Below are positions 41,154-50,106 of a stretch of DNA of 64,000 nucleotides, one piece after another (the first letter of the stretch is position 1; every line of letters starts with the position of its first letter). Both the position numbers and the translations under genes were made by a program. The notes below the pieces were generated by a model. It was not told where the DNA came from. It ran no database searches and saw only the letters and a program-made list of their open reading frames with translations. The DNA is from JBOHRN01 sp050732775 (GTDB lineage Bacteria > Gemmatimonadota > Gemmatimonadetes > Longimicrobiales > Longimicrobiaceae), in assembly GCA_050732775.1 (NCBI GenBank), contig JBOHRN010000009.1:1-64000 (forward strand), read 5' to 3'.

Positions 41154-44018
41154 ATGAATCCTCCACTCCTTCTCTCCTCCTCCGCGCGCCGTCTGGAGCG
41201 CGCGCTCCGGGAACGGCTCCGGGGCGAAGTCCGCTTCGACCGCAAGACCCGCCTCCTTTACAGCACCGACGCCTCCATCTACCGCGTAGTGCCGCTGGGG
41301 GTGGCTCTTCCCCGGGACTCCGCCGAGGTGGCCGAGGCCATCCGGCTGGCGGCCGCCGAGGGGGTGCCCGTGCTTCCCCGCGGCGGCGGCACCTCTCTCG
41401 CCGGACAGACGGTCGGCGAGGCCCTGGTACTGGATCTCTCCAAATTCATGGACCGCGTCTTGGAGATCGACCCGGACGGCCGCCGGGCCCGCGTCGAGCC
41501 CGGCGTCCGGCTCGACCGGCTCAACCGGGCGGCGGCCGTGCACGGGCTCCACTTCGGCCCCGACCCGGCCACGGTGCGGCAGTGCGCTATCGGGGGGATG
41601 ATCGGTAATAACGCCTGCGGCGCCCGCTCCATCGTTTACGGCAAGACGGTGGACCACGTGGAGCGGCTTAGCTGCGTATTGGCCGACGGCGCGGAGGTGG
41701 TGTTCGGGCCGCTGCGCCGGAGCGAGGCGGGGGCGATGGGGGGGAGGGAGGGAGAAATCGCCCGGCGGCTGCTGGCTGTGGTGGAACCCCGCCGGGGTGA
41801 GGTCCTGGCCCGCTACCCAAAGGTTCCCCGCCGCGTGTCGGGCTACAACCTGGACCTCCTCGCCCAGGACGGCGACGAGGTGAACCTGGCCCGGCTGGTC
41901 GTCGGTTCGGAGGGGACCCTCGCCACCGTGGTCGAGGCAGAGCTCGACCTATCTCCCCTTCCCGCCCACACCGCCCTGGTACTGCTAGCCTTCGAAGACG
42001 GCTTCGCGTGCATGGATTCGGTGCCGGAAATCTTGCCCGAGAGACCCTCGGCGCTGGAAATCGTGGACGACCGGGTGATCCGGAGCGCCCGCGAGGTGTT
42101 AGAGCACCGGGCCAGCGCCGAAGTGGTGAGCCCGCAGGCGAGGGCCGTCCTCTTCGTGGAGTTTACCGCCGGCTCCGCTGGAGAGGCAGAGCAGGAGGCG
42201 CGCGACTTTGCCGCCCGCGCGACTTCGCTCCCGGGCGCGCCCGAGTCCAGCGTGTACACGGACCCGGCCGAACAGAACCGGGCGTGGGCGCTCCGCCGCG
42301 CCGCCCTGGGGCTCCTCTACCGGGCCAAGGGAGACGTCAAGCCGGTCCCTTTCGTGGAGGACACGGGCGTGCCGCCCGAGCGACTAGGCGAGTACGTGCG
42401 GAAGTTCGACCGCATCGTGCGCCGCCACGACTGCACCACCGGGGTCTTTGGCCACGCGGGCCAGGGGTGCTTGCACATCCGGGTAGACCTCAACCTCAAG
42501 GACGGCCGCGACGTGGGCCGCATGCGGCTGATCGCCGAGGAGGTGGCCGATCTGGTGGTCTCGGTGGGCGGCTCCCTCTCGGGCGAACACGGCGACGGGC
42601 TCTCCCGCTCGGAGTTCCTCCCCAGGCTCTTCGGTCCCGAGATCATGGCCCTGCACCGGGAGGTAAAAGTAATTTTCGACCCCCAGGGGATGATGAATCC
42701 GGGCAAGATCGTCGACCCGCCCCGCATGGACGAAAACCTCCGCTTCGGAGCCGAATACCGGGCTGAGGCGCCCGGCACCTTCTTCGACTACTCGGCCGAC
42801 GGCGGGTGGGACCGGGCGGTGGAAAAGTGCAACGGCATGGGGGTGTGCCGCAAACTCGACGCCGGGACCATGTGCCCTTCGTTCATGGTCACCCAAGAAG
42901 AGGAGCACTCCACCCGCGGCCGGGCCAACGCTCTACGGGAGGCGATGCGGGGAGGGGTGGGGGGGATGGAGAGTAGCGCCGTGCTCGCGGCCCTCGATTT
43001 GTGCCTGGAGTGTAAAGCGTGCAAGTCCGAGTGTCCGGTGGGCGTGGATATGGCCCGCTACAAGTCCGAGTTCCTGGCCCGGCACTACCTAGCCAGCGGC
43101 ACGCCGCCCCGGGCCAAGCTCTTCGGCCGGGTCCACGAGCAGCTGGCGCGGGCCAGCCGGACGCCCCGCTTGGCCGGCTTCGGGGCGGCCGTGTTGGGGG
43201 GGCTCGCCAAGCGGGCGGCGGGCATCCACCCCGTCCGCAAGCTACCCGTCCCGGCCAGGGAGCCGTTCCGGCGCTGGTTTTCGCGCCGCCGGCCGCCGCC
43301 GGGGGGGCGGCCGCTGGCGATCCTGCTCGACGACACCTTTCACACCTTTCTCGACCCGCGGCCGCTTAGGGCCGCGACCCAGGTGCTGGAGAGGGCGGGC
43401 TTTCGGGTGGCCCTCCCCGAGCCACAGCTGTGCTGCGGCCGGGCGGCCATCTCCCAAGGGCTGCTGGGTGAGGCGCGCGACAAGTTGGAGGCGCTGGTGG
43501 AGGCGCTGGCCCCCGCTGTGCGGGAGGGGGCGGTGGTGGCCGGGGTAGAGCCCAGCTGTCTGCTCACCTTGCGGGACGAGCTCCCCGACCTGGTGCCGGG
43601 CCCCCGCAGCCGGCTCCTGGCCGAGAAGAGCTTCTTGTTGGAGGAGCTGCTCACCTCGCTCCCCGACTACCGCCCCGGACGGTTGCAGCGCGGCGCGGTC
43701 GTCCACGGCCACTGCCACCAGCAGGCGCTGGTGGGGATGGAGCCCACGGTTCGGCTGCTGGCCAGGGTGGAGGGGCTCGAGGTCGAGGTGCTGGACTCGG
43801 GGTGCTGCGGCATGGCCGGGTCGTTCGGGTACGCAAAGGAGCACTACGAGGTATCGAGGGCGTGTGGAGAAAGGGTGCTCTTCCCGGCGGTGCGAGAGGC
43901 GGCCCCGGACAACCTTATCGTGGCCTCCGGCTTCTCCTGCCGCACCCAGATCTCCGACTTTTGCGGCGGCCGCCGGGCCATCCATCCGGCCGAACTGCTG
44001 CTGCTGGCCGAATCGTGA
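41154..44018 (+). CDS. FAD-linked oxidase fused to an iron-sulfur/CCG-domain protein (GlcD-GlcF type)
   Basis: The about 954-aa protein joins two subunits. An FAD-binding PCMH domain (P-R-G-G-G-T-S-L-A-G-Q-T) with its C-terminal oxidase cap comes first. Two 4Fe-4S sites follow (C-N-G-M-G-V-C-R near residue 560, and C-L-E-C-K-A-C-K-S-E-C-P). Last are two Cys-rich domains (C-C-G-R-A-A-I-S and C-C-G-M-A-G-S-F-G). Proteins of this layout oxidise 2-hydroxyacids such as D-lactate or glycolate and pass electrons to quinone. ATG 41145 or TTG 41136 are alternative starts. Confidence 0.9.
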   Translation: MNPPLLLSSSARRLERALRERLRGEVRFDRKTRLLYSTDASIYRVVPLGVALPRDSAEVAEAIRLAAAEGVPVLPRGGGTSLAGQTVGEALVLDLSKFMDRVLEIDPDGRRARVEPGVRLDRLNRAAAVHGLHFGPDPATVRQCAIGGMIGNNACGARSIVYGKTVDHVERLSCVLADGAEVVFGPLRRSEAGAMGGREGEIARRLLAVVEPRRGEVLARYPKVPRRVSGYNLDLLAQDGDEVNLARLVVGSEGTLATVVEAELDLSPLPAHTALVLLAFEDGFACMDSVPEILPERPSALEIVDDRVIRSAREVLEHRASAEVVSPQARAVLFVEFTAGSAGEAEQEARDFAARATSLPGAPESSVYTDPAEQNRAWALRRAALGLLYRAKGDVKPVPFVEDTGVPPERLGEYVRKFDRIVRRHDCTTGVFGHAGQGCLHIRVDLNLKDGRDVGRMRLIAEEVADLVVSVGGSLSGEHGDGLSRSEFLPRLFGPEIMALHREVKVIFDPQGMMNPGKIVDPPRMDENLRFGAEYRAEAPGTFFDYSADGGWDRAVEKCNGMGVCRKLDAGTMCPSFMVTQEEEHSTRGRANALREAMRGGVGGMESSAVLAALDLCLECKACKSECPVGVDMARYKSEFLARHYLASGTPPRAKLFGRVHEQLARASRTPRLAGFGAAVLGGLAKRAAGIHPVRKLPVPAREPFRRWFSRRRPPPGGRPLAILLDDTFHTFLDPRPLRAATQVLERAGFRVALPEPQLCCGRAAISQGLLGEARDKLEALVEALAPAVREGAVVAGVEPSCLLTLRDELPDLVPGPRSRLLAEKSFLLEELLTSLPDYRPGRLQRGAVVHGHCHQQALVGMEPTVRLLARVEGLEVEVLDSGCCGMAGSFGYAKEHYEVSRACGERVLFPAVREAAPDNLIVASGFSCRTQISDFCGGRRAIHPAELLLLAES

Positions 44019-44041
44019 GCTAACCCTCTTCCACTACCACC

Positions 44042-45523
44042 ATGAAAGCGACGACCCTCCCACCCGCGGCGCTGGCACTCTGGCTCATCGGCTGCGCCCC
44101 CGCCGCGCCGCCCGCTCCCGCTCCTGCTCCTGTTCCGGTGCCGGCGCGCACCTTCGCCGAAACGGTCGACCTGATCTTGGCCGACACGGCCCTCGCCCAC
44201 GCCCACTGGGGGGTGCTGGTGCGCTCCCTCGACGGCGATTCGCTGGTCTACGCCCGCAGCGCCAGCAAGCTCTTCACCCCCGCCTCGAACATGAAGCTGC
44301 TGACCGGCGCGGCGGCCCTCGAAGTGTTAGGCCCGGCGTACCGTTACCGCACCGAGGTGAGTGCCGCGGGTCAGGTGAGCGGCGGGGTGCTACTCGGCGA
44401 CCTGGTGGTGAGCGGCGCGGGCGACCCGACCGTATCAGAGCGTTTCCACCATGACCCGCGCGCCGTCTTCCGGGGGTGGGCCGATTCGCTCCGCGTACAC
44501 GGCGTGCGGCGCATCGCGGGTGACGTGGTGGGGATCGACCGGCTCTTCGACGGCGTGCCGCTCGGCTCGGGCTGGGCGTGGGACGATCTGGAGAGCGCTT
44601 ACGCGGCCGGGGTAGCGGGACTTTACCTCAACGAAGGGGTGGTTCGGGTCACCGTCCGCCCCGGCCCGCTGGGGGCCAGCGCGCGCGTCTCTCTCGACCC
44701 GCCCACCGGCTACCTGCCGGTGACCAACAGTACCCGCACCTCCAGCGCGGGCGGGGAGCCCTTTCTGACCGTGGAGCGGAACCCCGCCGGGCGCGGCGTC
44801 TTGGTAGAGGGAGAGGTTACGGCCGGAGCCGAGCCGGTGGTGCGCTGGATCGCGGTGCGAGACCCGGCCGGCTACTTCGCCGCCGTGCTGAGGGAGACGC
44901 TGGAAAGCGAGGGGGTAGAGGTCTCGGGCCGGGCGCGGGTCTTGGAAGCAGACGAAACCGGGCCCGCCGGTGCCACTTTCCTCTTTGCCCACCTCTCTCC
45001 GCCGCTGGAGGAGGTCCTGCCCGAACTCCTCAAACCGAGCCAGAACCAGATCGCCGAGATACTCTTGAAAACCGTGGGGTTGGAAGCTCGCGGCGAGGGC
45101 AGTGCCCGCGCCGGAGCCGAGGCGGTAGACAGCTTGCTGGCGGCTTGGGGGGTAAAGCCCACCCGCCTGCGCGTGGCCGACGGCTCCGGGCTCTCGCGCT
45201 ACAACCTGCTCTCGCCCGAGCTGCTGGTATCCCTGCTGGAGCGGATGGACGGGAGCCGCTACGCCCGGCTCTGGCGGGAGTCTCTGCCGCTGGCCGGGGT
45301 GGACGGCACCTTGGAGAACCGGCTCCGCGGTACGGCGGCCGAGGGTAGGGTGCGGGCCAAGACCGGCAGCCTCTCCAACGTGCGCGCCCTCTCGGGCTAC
45401 CTGACCACCAGCGCGGGGGAGCGCATGGTCTTCTCCACTCTGGTGAACGGCCACCTGCTGGGTGCCGCGGGGGTCGACCGGGTGGTGGACGATATCTTGC
45501 TGGCGTTGATCGCGAGCCCGTGA
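44042..45523 (+). CDS. dacB: D-alanyl-D-alanine carboxypeptidase/endopeptidase, PBP4 type (S13)
   Basis: The 493-aa protein has a lipoprotein-like signal (A-L-W-L-I-G-C) and a Pro/Ala linker. The penicillin-binding motifs follow: S-x-x-K as A-S-N-M-K near residue 83, S-x-N in L-S-R-Y-N, and K-T-G in A-K-T-G-S-L. A large insert between the first two motifs is typical of PBP4. It cleaves D-Ala ends or cross-links in peptidoglycan. It starts 23 bases after the GlcD-GlcF gene and probably shares its transcript. Confidence 0.92.
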   Translation: MKATTLPPAALALWLIGCAPAAPPAPAPAPVPVPARTFAETVDLILADTALAHAHWGVLVRSLDGDSLVYARSASKLFTPASNMKLLTGAAALEVLGPAYRYRTEVSAAGQVSGGVLLGDLVVSGAGDPTVSERFHHDPRAVFRGWADSLRVHGVRRIAGDVVGIDRLFDGVPLGSGWAWDDLESAYAAGVAGLYLNEGVVRVTVRPGPLGASARVSLDPPTGYLPVTNSTRTSSAGGEPFLTVERNPAGRGVLVEGEVTAGAEPVVRWIAVRDPAGYFAAVLRETLESEGVEVSGRARVLEADETGPAGATFLFAHLSPPLEEVLPELLKPSQNQIAEILLKTVGLEARGEGSARAGAEAVDSLLAAWGVKPTRLRVADGSGLSRYNLLSPELLVSLLERMDGSRYARLWRESLPLAGVDGTLENRLRGTAAEGRVRAKTGSLSNVRALSGYLTTSAGERMVFSTLVNGHLLGAAGVDRVVDDILLALIASP

Positions 45524-45524
45524 G

Positions 45525-45953
45525 CTACGGCGCCTCGGGCGCGGGCGGCTCGGCGGGGGGAGGGCGTGGGGGGGGCGGGGCGAACCCTTGGCCTCGCGCC
45601 TCCATCCTCTGCACCCTTCCGTTTAGCCGGCCCACCAGGATACGGGTGGCGCGCAGGTCGTGGTTAGATTCGATCAGCATGAGAGCCAGGTCCGCCCCTC
45701 CCCACAGGAGCCCCGCGAAGACGATCAGCCGGGTGGCTTCGACCAAGAGGGTGGGCAGCGCCGCGCTCCCTTCGGTCGCCACTCCGATCGCCACCTCGGC
45801 CACCAGCAACAGAATGAGCAGAATAGAGAGCACCTTGAAGAGCCGGGCTACGTAGCGGAGCCCGGCGTGCGGCTCCAGGTCGTCCTCGCGTAACTCCATG
45901 TCGCGGCGCTCCGCGGCCGAGCTAGCTAGCTGGCTTTCTTCCGTGTCGGTCAT
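45525..45953 (-). CDS. Predicted membrane protein of unknown function
   Basis: The 142-aa protein has an acidic N-terminus and two hydrophobic helices (V-L-S-I-L-L-I-L-L-L-V-A and V-F-A-G-L-L-W-G-G-A-D-L). A basic stretch and a Pro-rich tail (P-P-P-P-R-P-P-P) follow. No known motif is seen. It converges on dacB with a 1-base gap. Confidence 0.65.
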   Translation of the reverse strand: MTDTEESQLASSAAERRDMELREDDLEPHAGLRYVARLFKVLSILLILLLVAEVAIGVATEGSAALPTLLVEATRLIVFAGLLWGGADLALMLIESNHDLRATRILVGRLNGRVQRMEARGQGFAPPPPRPPPAEPPAPEAP

Positions 45954-46013
45954 GGTGACAAAGTTTGAAGGTAGAGGGTCTAAGCCGGTTGGCCGGGGGC
46001 TTCTCTACGGCGC

Positions 46014-47135
46014 TCACCAGCGTGCCCGCGTCCCGCGCGTATCGATGTGGGTCATGCCGCAGTGGGCGCCGGTGGGGTCGTAGACCCCTATCCCCCCCAC
46101 CAGAGCGGGGTACCGTTCCTCCACCCGCCCGGCGGCCTCGGCGATGACGCGGGCGTCGGCCCCGGTGACCTGCCCGTCTCCGGTCAGGTCGTCCATGCAG
46201 CCGTCGCCGTCGTTGTCTAGGTAGATATCGGCGGCGTCTCCGTACATGTGCCGGGAGAGGGCTCCCCGCCCCGAGGTGTCGCCGCCGTGCAGGTTGTAGT
46301 AGGGGGTGCGGAAGCCGCTGATGACCCCGACCCTTTCCACCGGGTGGCCCATACGTTCCAGCTCCTGTACGGTGAGCTCTAGCTTGTCCAGCAGCCGGGG
46401 CGAGAGCACCAGGTACTTGGGCCACACTTCTTCCTGCCCCTTGGTGAGAAAGTCGCCCAAGCGGAAGTGCTTGCTCACCCTGAGGTGCCGGTTTTCCCGC
46501 GTTACTTCGACCACGCCGCGCGGCGGGGCGTACGCCTCTCCCCGCCCGCCCGGCGGACTCCCGCCCGGCCCGGCTGGCCACTCGCCCAGCAGGTACTCCC
46601 CGAGGCGGCCGTCGTCCTCGGTCTCCGAGAGGGGGACCAGGGAGATTACGTTTAGGTCTGGAACCTCGCGCAGGCGTTCGCCCAGCCGGAGTAACACGCT
46701 CCAGACGCCGCCTGCCCGGCCCGGCCGGGCCTCGCCGGCCGGCTCGAGTTCGACTTGTATGTCGCCAGCGAGGGTGTCGGGGAACCCTTCGCTGCCTGAG
46801 TCCAGGATGACCACGCGTACCTCGCCGCTCTCTCCCCGGTATTCGCCCAGCCCGCGCGCGGCCCGTTCCATCAGGAAGGTGAAGCGCGGCGGCGAGACCG
46901 GGTCCGAAGCGAGGCGGCGGGCCGCGTTCAGGGCACTCCCGTGCTCGACCGATACCGCGATGGCGCACCCCCACCCCAGCGTGAACAGCCCCACCAGGAG
47001 CCCCGCCGATAGGTTGAACCACCGCTCCTGGGAAGGGGTGAGTCCGCTCCGTTCTAGCCGGGAACGGGGCCGGGTGGGGGCGGGTGGCAAACGGGGGTCG
47101 CTAGAGTTGGTCATGGCGGAGTGTAGCTTCTTCAT
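46014..47135 (-). CDS. M15-family (YcbK/DUF882-like) peptidase with a calcium-binding-like insert
   Basis: The 373-aa protein has an N-terminal membrane anchor (L-S-A-G-L-L-V-G-L-F) and a central unassigned region. A C-terminal D,D-carboxypeptidase-like domain follows: I-S-G-F-R-T-P, then H-M-Y-G-D-A-A-D (metal His and Asp) and a last T-H-I-D-T-R. Between the metal motif and the end lies D-N-D-G-D-G, then D-G-Q-V-T-G-A-D-A, an EF-hand/dockerin-like loop pair. It probably trims peptidoglycan from the periplasmic face. Start at ATG 47135; ATG 47114 is possible. Confidence 0.82.
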   Translation of the reverse strand: MKKLHSAMTNSSDPRLPPAPTRPRSRLERSGLTPSQERWFNLSAGLLVGLFTLGWGCAIAVSVEHGSALNAARRLASDPVSPPRFTFLMERAARGLGEYRGESGEVRVVILDSGSEGFPDTLAGDIQVELEPAGEARPGRAGGVWSVLLRLGERLREVPDLNVISLVPLSETEDDGRLGEYLLGEWPAGPGGSPPGGRGEAYAPPRGVVEVTRENRHLRVSKHFRLGDFLTKGQEEVWPKYLVLSPRLLDKLELTVQELERMGHPVERVGVISGFRTPYYNLHGGDTSGRGALSRHMYGDAADIYLDNDGDGCMDDLTGDGQVTGADARVIAEAAGRVEERYPALVGGIGVYDPTGAHCGMTHIDTRGTRARW

Positions 47136-47216
47136 CAAACGTGCCGGGCGCGGAGCGGCGCGCTTCGTTACCTTACCGCCCGCGTGCCCCGAAAGTGATA
47201 CCTAAAACCACCTCTG

Positions 47217-48230
47217 ATGGATCAGCTCTGGCTCTGGATCGGCTTCAACGCTTTTGTGCTGGTAATCCTGGCGTTCGACTTGGGCGTCCTCAACCGCGAG
47301 GCGCACGTCGTCTCGGTCAAGGAGGCGGGGGCCGTCACCGCCGGGATCGTCACCCTGGCCATGGGCTTCGCCGCGGCCATCTTCTTCCGGCTGATCCCGG
47401 TGGAGGGGTTCGGGGGCAGGGACGACGCCTTGCTGTTCGTGACCGGGTACCTGATCGAGTTCGCCCTCTCGGTGGACAACATCTTCGTCATCATCCTCAT
47501 TTTTTCCTACTTTCGGGTGCCCCCCAAGTACCAACACCGGGTGCTCTTCTGGGGTATCTTGGGGGCGCTGGTCATGCGCGGGACGATGATCGGCGCGGGC
47601 GTCTACCTGATCGACCGCTTTCACTGGATCGTCTACCTTTTCGGCGCGTTCCTGGTCTTCACCGGCGTCCGCATGGCCTTCCAGGAGGAGGAGGACATCG
47701 AACCCGAGGCCAACCCCGTTCTCAAGCTCCTGCGCCGCCACATCCGGGTGACGTCGCGCTACCACGGCAAGAACTTCTTTATCCGCGAGGAAGCGCGTTG
47801 GGTGGCTACGCCGCTCTTCGTGGTGCTAGTCGTGGTAGAGACCACCGACCTGGTCTTCGCGGTCGACTCGATCCCCGCCATCTTCGCCGTGACCACCGAC
47901 CCGCTCTTGGTCTACACCTCCAACGTCTTCGCCGTTCTGGGGCTCAGGGCTCTCTTCTTCCTGCTGGCCGGGATCATCGACAAGTTCCACTACCTCAAAC
48001 TGGGGCTGGCGGCGGTGCTGGTGTTCGTGGGGATAAAGATGCTCATCACCTACTTTGACGCTCACATCCCCATCGGCGTCTCGCTCGCAGTGGTGGTGGG
48101 CGTGCTCGCCGTGTCGGTGCTCGCCTCCGTGATCTTTCCGCAAGCAGCCGTGGAGCACACGCCGGTCAGCCGAGACCCGTTGGACGAGCCCGGCGGCGCC
48201 TCCAAAGCAGAGCGTAGATCGCGGCGTTGA
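47217..48230 (+). CDS. TerC/Alx family membrane protein
   Basis: The 337-aa protein has about nine helices and the TerC signatures F-A-L-S-V-D-N-I-F-V-I near residue 82 and D-L-V-F-A-V-D-S-I-P near 218. Family members export Mn2+ or support metal and tellurite tolerance and exoenzyme loading. A yybP-ykoY riboswitch, frequent before alx, is not apparent in the 80-base leader. The 3' end overlaps the convergent DUF2784 gene by 65 bases. Confidence 0.92.
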   Translation: MDQLWLWIGFNAFVLVILAFDLGVLNREAHVVSVKEAGAVTAGIVTLAMGFAAAIFFRLIPVEGFGGRDDALLFVTGYLIEFALSVDNIFVIILIFSYFRVPPKYQHRVLFWGILGALVMRGTMIGAGVYLIDRFHWIVYLFGAFLVFTGVRMAFQEEEDIEPEANPVLKLLRRHIRVTSRYHGKNFFIREEARWVATPLFVVLVVVETTDLVFAVDSIPAIFAVTTDPLLVYTSNVFAVLGLRALFFLLAGIIDKFHYLKLGLAAVLVFVGIKMLITYFDAHIPIGVSLAVVVGVLAVSVLASVIFPQAAVEHTPVSRDPLDEPGGASKAERRSRR

Positions 48231-48546
48231 GCAGCAGAACTCCGGCTCCCAACCATAGCTGGAGCTCGCGGGTGAGTCCGCTGGGGTAAAGGATGGAGGT
48301 CAGGTAGTGCTCGACGAACCCCCCCTCGTAGCCCCGCTCGCCGGCCAGCCGCCGGAAGCGGTTTTCCAGCGGGGTGAGCGGGCAGAGCCACCCGGCGAAC
48401 TCGATCAACGCGCCCCACGCCACCGCGGGCAGGTGTAGCCACGCCACCCGGGGCCAGCGCAGCAGGAGCAGGCCGCCCAGTACCACGAAGAGGACGAAGC
48501 CGAAGTGGAGCACCACGGTGAAGTCGGCGAGCAGGTGGTACGGCAT
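48166..48546 (-). CDS. DUF2784 family membrane protein
   Basis: The 126-aa protein has three to four helices. Conserved features are Y-H-L-L-A-D-F-T-V-V-L-H-F near the start, F-A-G-W-L-C-P-L-T-P-L-E and Y-L-T-S-I-L-Y-P, all characteristic of DUF2784. Function is unknown. Its last 65 bases lie over the end of terC on the other strand. Confidence 0.85.
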   Translation of the reverse strand: MPYHLLADFTVVLHFGFVLFVVLGGLLLLRWPRVAWLHLPAVAWGALIEFAGWLCPLTPLENRFRRLAGERGYEGGFVEHYLTSILYPSGLTRELQLWLGAGVLLLNAAIYALLWRRRRARPTGLG

Positions 48547-48579
48547 GGAGCGCGGTGCTCTCCCGGTCCGCGGGGTGGC

Positions 48580-49098
48580 TTAGAGGTCCCTCTCCAGCGG
48601 CGCGAGCGCGCGCGGCGGGCCGAGCACCTCGGCGAGGATAACCGCGCGGCGCAGCCCGTGCGGAGAGTCGAGGGCCGCGGCCAGCGCGGCGGGGCGGCCG
48701 GCGGGGCGGAGCGGAGGGGGCGGAGGCGAAGAGAGAGAGGGAGAAGGAGGAGCAGGCCGCCGCGTTTCCGGCTCCCGGTAGGTGATCTCGTCCAGGATCT
48801 CTTCGGCCGAGACCGTCTCCACCTCCGGGATGGTCTCCAGCGAGACGGTTTCTTCACCGGGTTCCCAGCGGGTGGCCTCCGGTTCGGGCGCCGGCTCCTC
48901 GCCCGGCCACCCCCCCCACCCCTCCGACCACTCGCGGGGGCGTTCCTCCGCCGGCACCGGCGGCTGGTCCTCTTCCCACTCTTCGCCTTCCCCGGGTGGC
49001 AGCGGGGTGCCGCCGCCGCGCTTCCGCTTCGCCAACCCCTCCAAGATGGGGATGACTACGAAGAAGAAGAGCAGGAAGAGGAGGGTTATAACGTCCAT
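48580..49098 (-). CDS. Membrane-anchored Pro/Glu-rich protein linked to floA
   Basis: The 172-aa product starts M-D-V-I-T-L-L-F-L-L-F and thus has one N-terminal transmembrane helix. It continues with an acidic, Pro-rich disordered region and ends with a short conserved-looking helix (L-R-R-A-V-I-L-A-E-V-L-G-P-P). The floA stop is 2 bases upstream, so the two are co-transcribed. It could be a partner of flotillin assemblies; I do not recognise the family. Confidence 0.7.
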   Translation of the reverse strand: MDVITLLFLLFFFVVIPILEGLAKRKRGGGTPLPPGEGEEWEEDQPPVPAEERPREWSEGWGGWPGEEPAPEPEATRWEPGEETVSLETIPEVETVSAEEILDEITYREPETRRPAPPSPSLSSPPPPPLRPAGRPAALAAALDSPHGLRRAVILAEVLGPPRALAPLERDL

Positions 49099-49100
49099 CC

Positions 49101-50084
49101 CTAGCCCTCGTCTTCCTTGCTTCCCTCCGCGATGGAGCGGCGCATGAGGGTGTCGCTCTCCACGTTCCGGTAGCGGGCGTAGTCCATGATACCCAGGTTG
49201 CCGGAGCGGAACGCCTCGGCCATGGCCCTGGGCACCTCGGCCTCGGCCTCGACCACCTTGGCCCGCATCTCCTCCACCAGCGCCCGGTTTTCCTGTTCGG
49301 CGGCCACCGCCATGGCCCGCCTCTCCTCGGCCTTGGCCTGGGCTATGCGCTTGTCGGCCTCGGCCTGGTCGGTCTGGAGCTCGGCTCCGATGTTTTTGCC
49401 GACGTCCACGTCGGCGATGTCGATGGATAGGATCTCGAAGGCGGTCCCGGCGTCGAGCCCCTTGGCGAGCACGGTTTTGGAGATGGCGTCGGGGTTTTCC
49501 AGCACCTTGGCGTGGCTGTCGCTGGAGCCGATGGTCGAGACGATGCCCTCGCCCACCCGCGCCAGGATGGTCTCCTCGCCCGCGCCACCCACCAGCCGGT
49601 TGATATTGGCCCGCACCGTCACCCGCGCCAGGGCGATGAGCTGGATGCCGTCCTTGGCCATCGCCGCCACTTTGGGGGTGTTTATGACCTTTGGATTCAC
49701 CGACACCTGCACCGCCTCGTGGACGTCGCGGCCGGCCAGGTCGATGGCCGCGGCCCGCTCGAAGCCGAGCTCGATGTTGGCCTTGTCCGCGCTGATCAGC
49801 GCCTTGACCACCCGGTCTACGTTGCCGCCCGCCAGGTAGTGGGCCTCGAGCTGCTTGGGTGTCAGGGGAATGCCGGCCTTGGTAGCGGCGATCAGCGGCC
49901 TCACGACCGCGGCCGGATTCACTTTGCGCAGCCGCATGCCGATGAGGTCTCCCAGCCCCACCCGCACCCCGGCGAAGATGGCCTCGATCCACAGCCGCAC
50001 CGGAATAAAGTGGAAGAGGACCGCCAAGAAGAGGATTACCAGAAAGACGACGAACAGCGCGAGCCCGAAGGATATTCCGTCCAT
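49101..50084 (-). CDS. floA: Flotillin-like protein FloA
   Basis: The 327-aa SPFH protein has an N-terminal membrane hairpin ([12 protein letters not shown]) and a PHB domain. An Ala/Glu-rich coiled coil follows, with repeats of A-E-A-E and [10 protein letters not shown]. Length and order match UPF0365/FloA. FloA scaffolds functional membrane domains and works with NfeD proteases. nfeD lies 22 bases upstream on the same strand, the classic pair. Confidence 0.95.
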   Translation of the reverse strand: MDGISFGLALFVVFLVILFLAVLFHFIPVRLWIEAIFAGVRVGLGDLIGMRLRKVNPAAVVRPLIAATKAGIPLTPKQLEAHYLAGGNVDRVVKALISADKANIELGFERAAAIDLAGRDVHEAVQVSVNPKVINTPKVAAMAKDGIQLIALARVTVRANINRLVGGAGEETILARVGEGIVSTIGSSDSHAKVLENPDAISKTVLAKGLDAGTAFEILSIDIADVDVGKNIGAELQTDQAEADKRIAQAKAEERRAMAVAAEQENRALVEEMRAKVVEAEAEVPRAMAEAFRSGNLGIMDYARYRNVESDTLMRRSIAEGSKEDEG

Positions 50085-50106
50085 TAGTTATTACCGGTGC
50101 GGATGA

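Noticed and set aside
47139..47216. yybP-ykoY manganese riboswitch before terC
   Set aside because: The gap is only about 80 bases and I see no matching paired elements.
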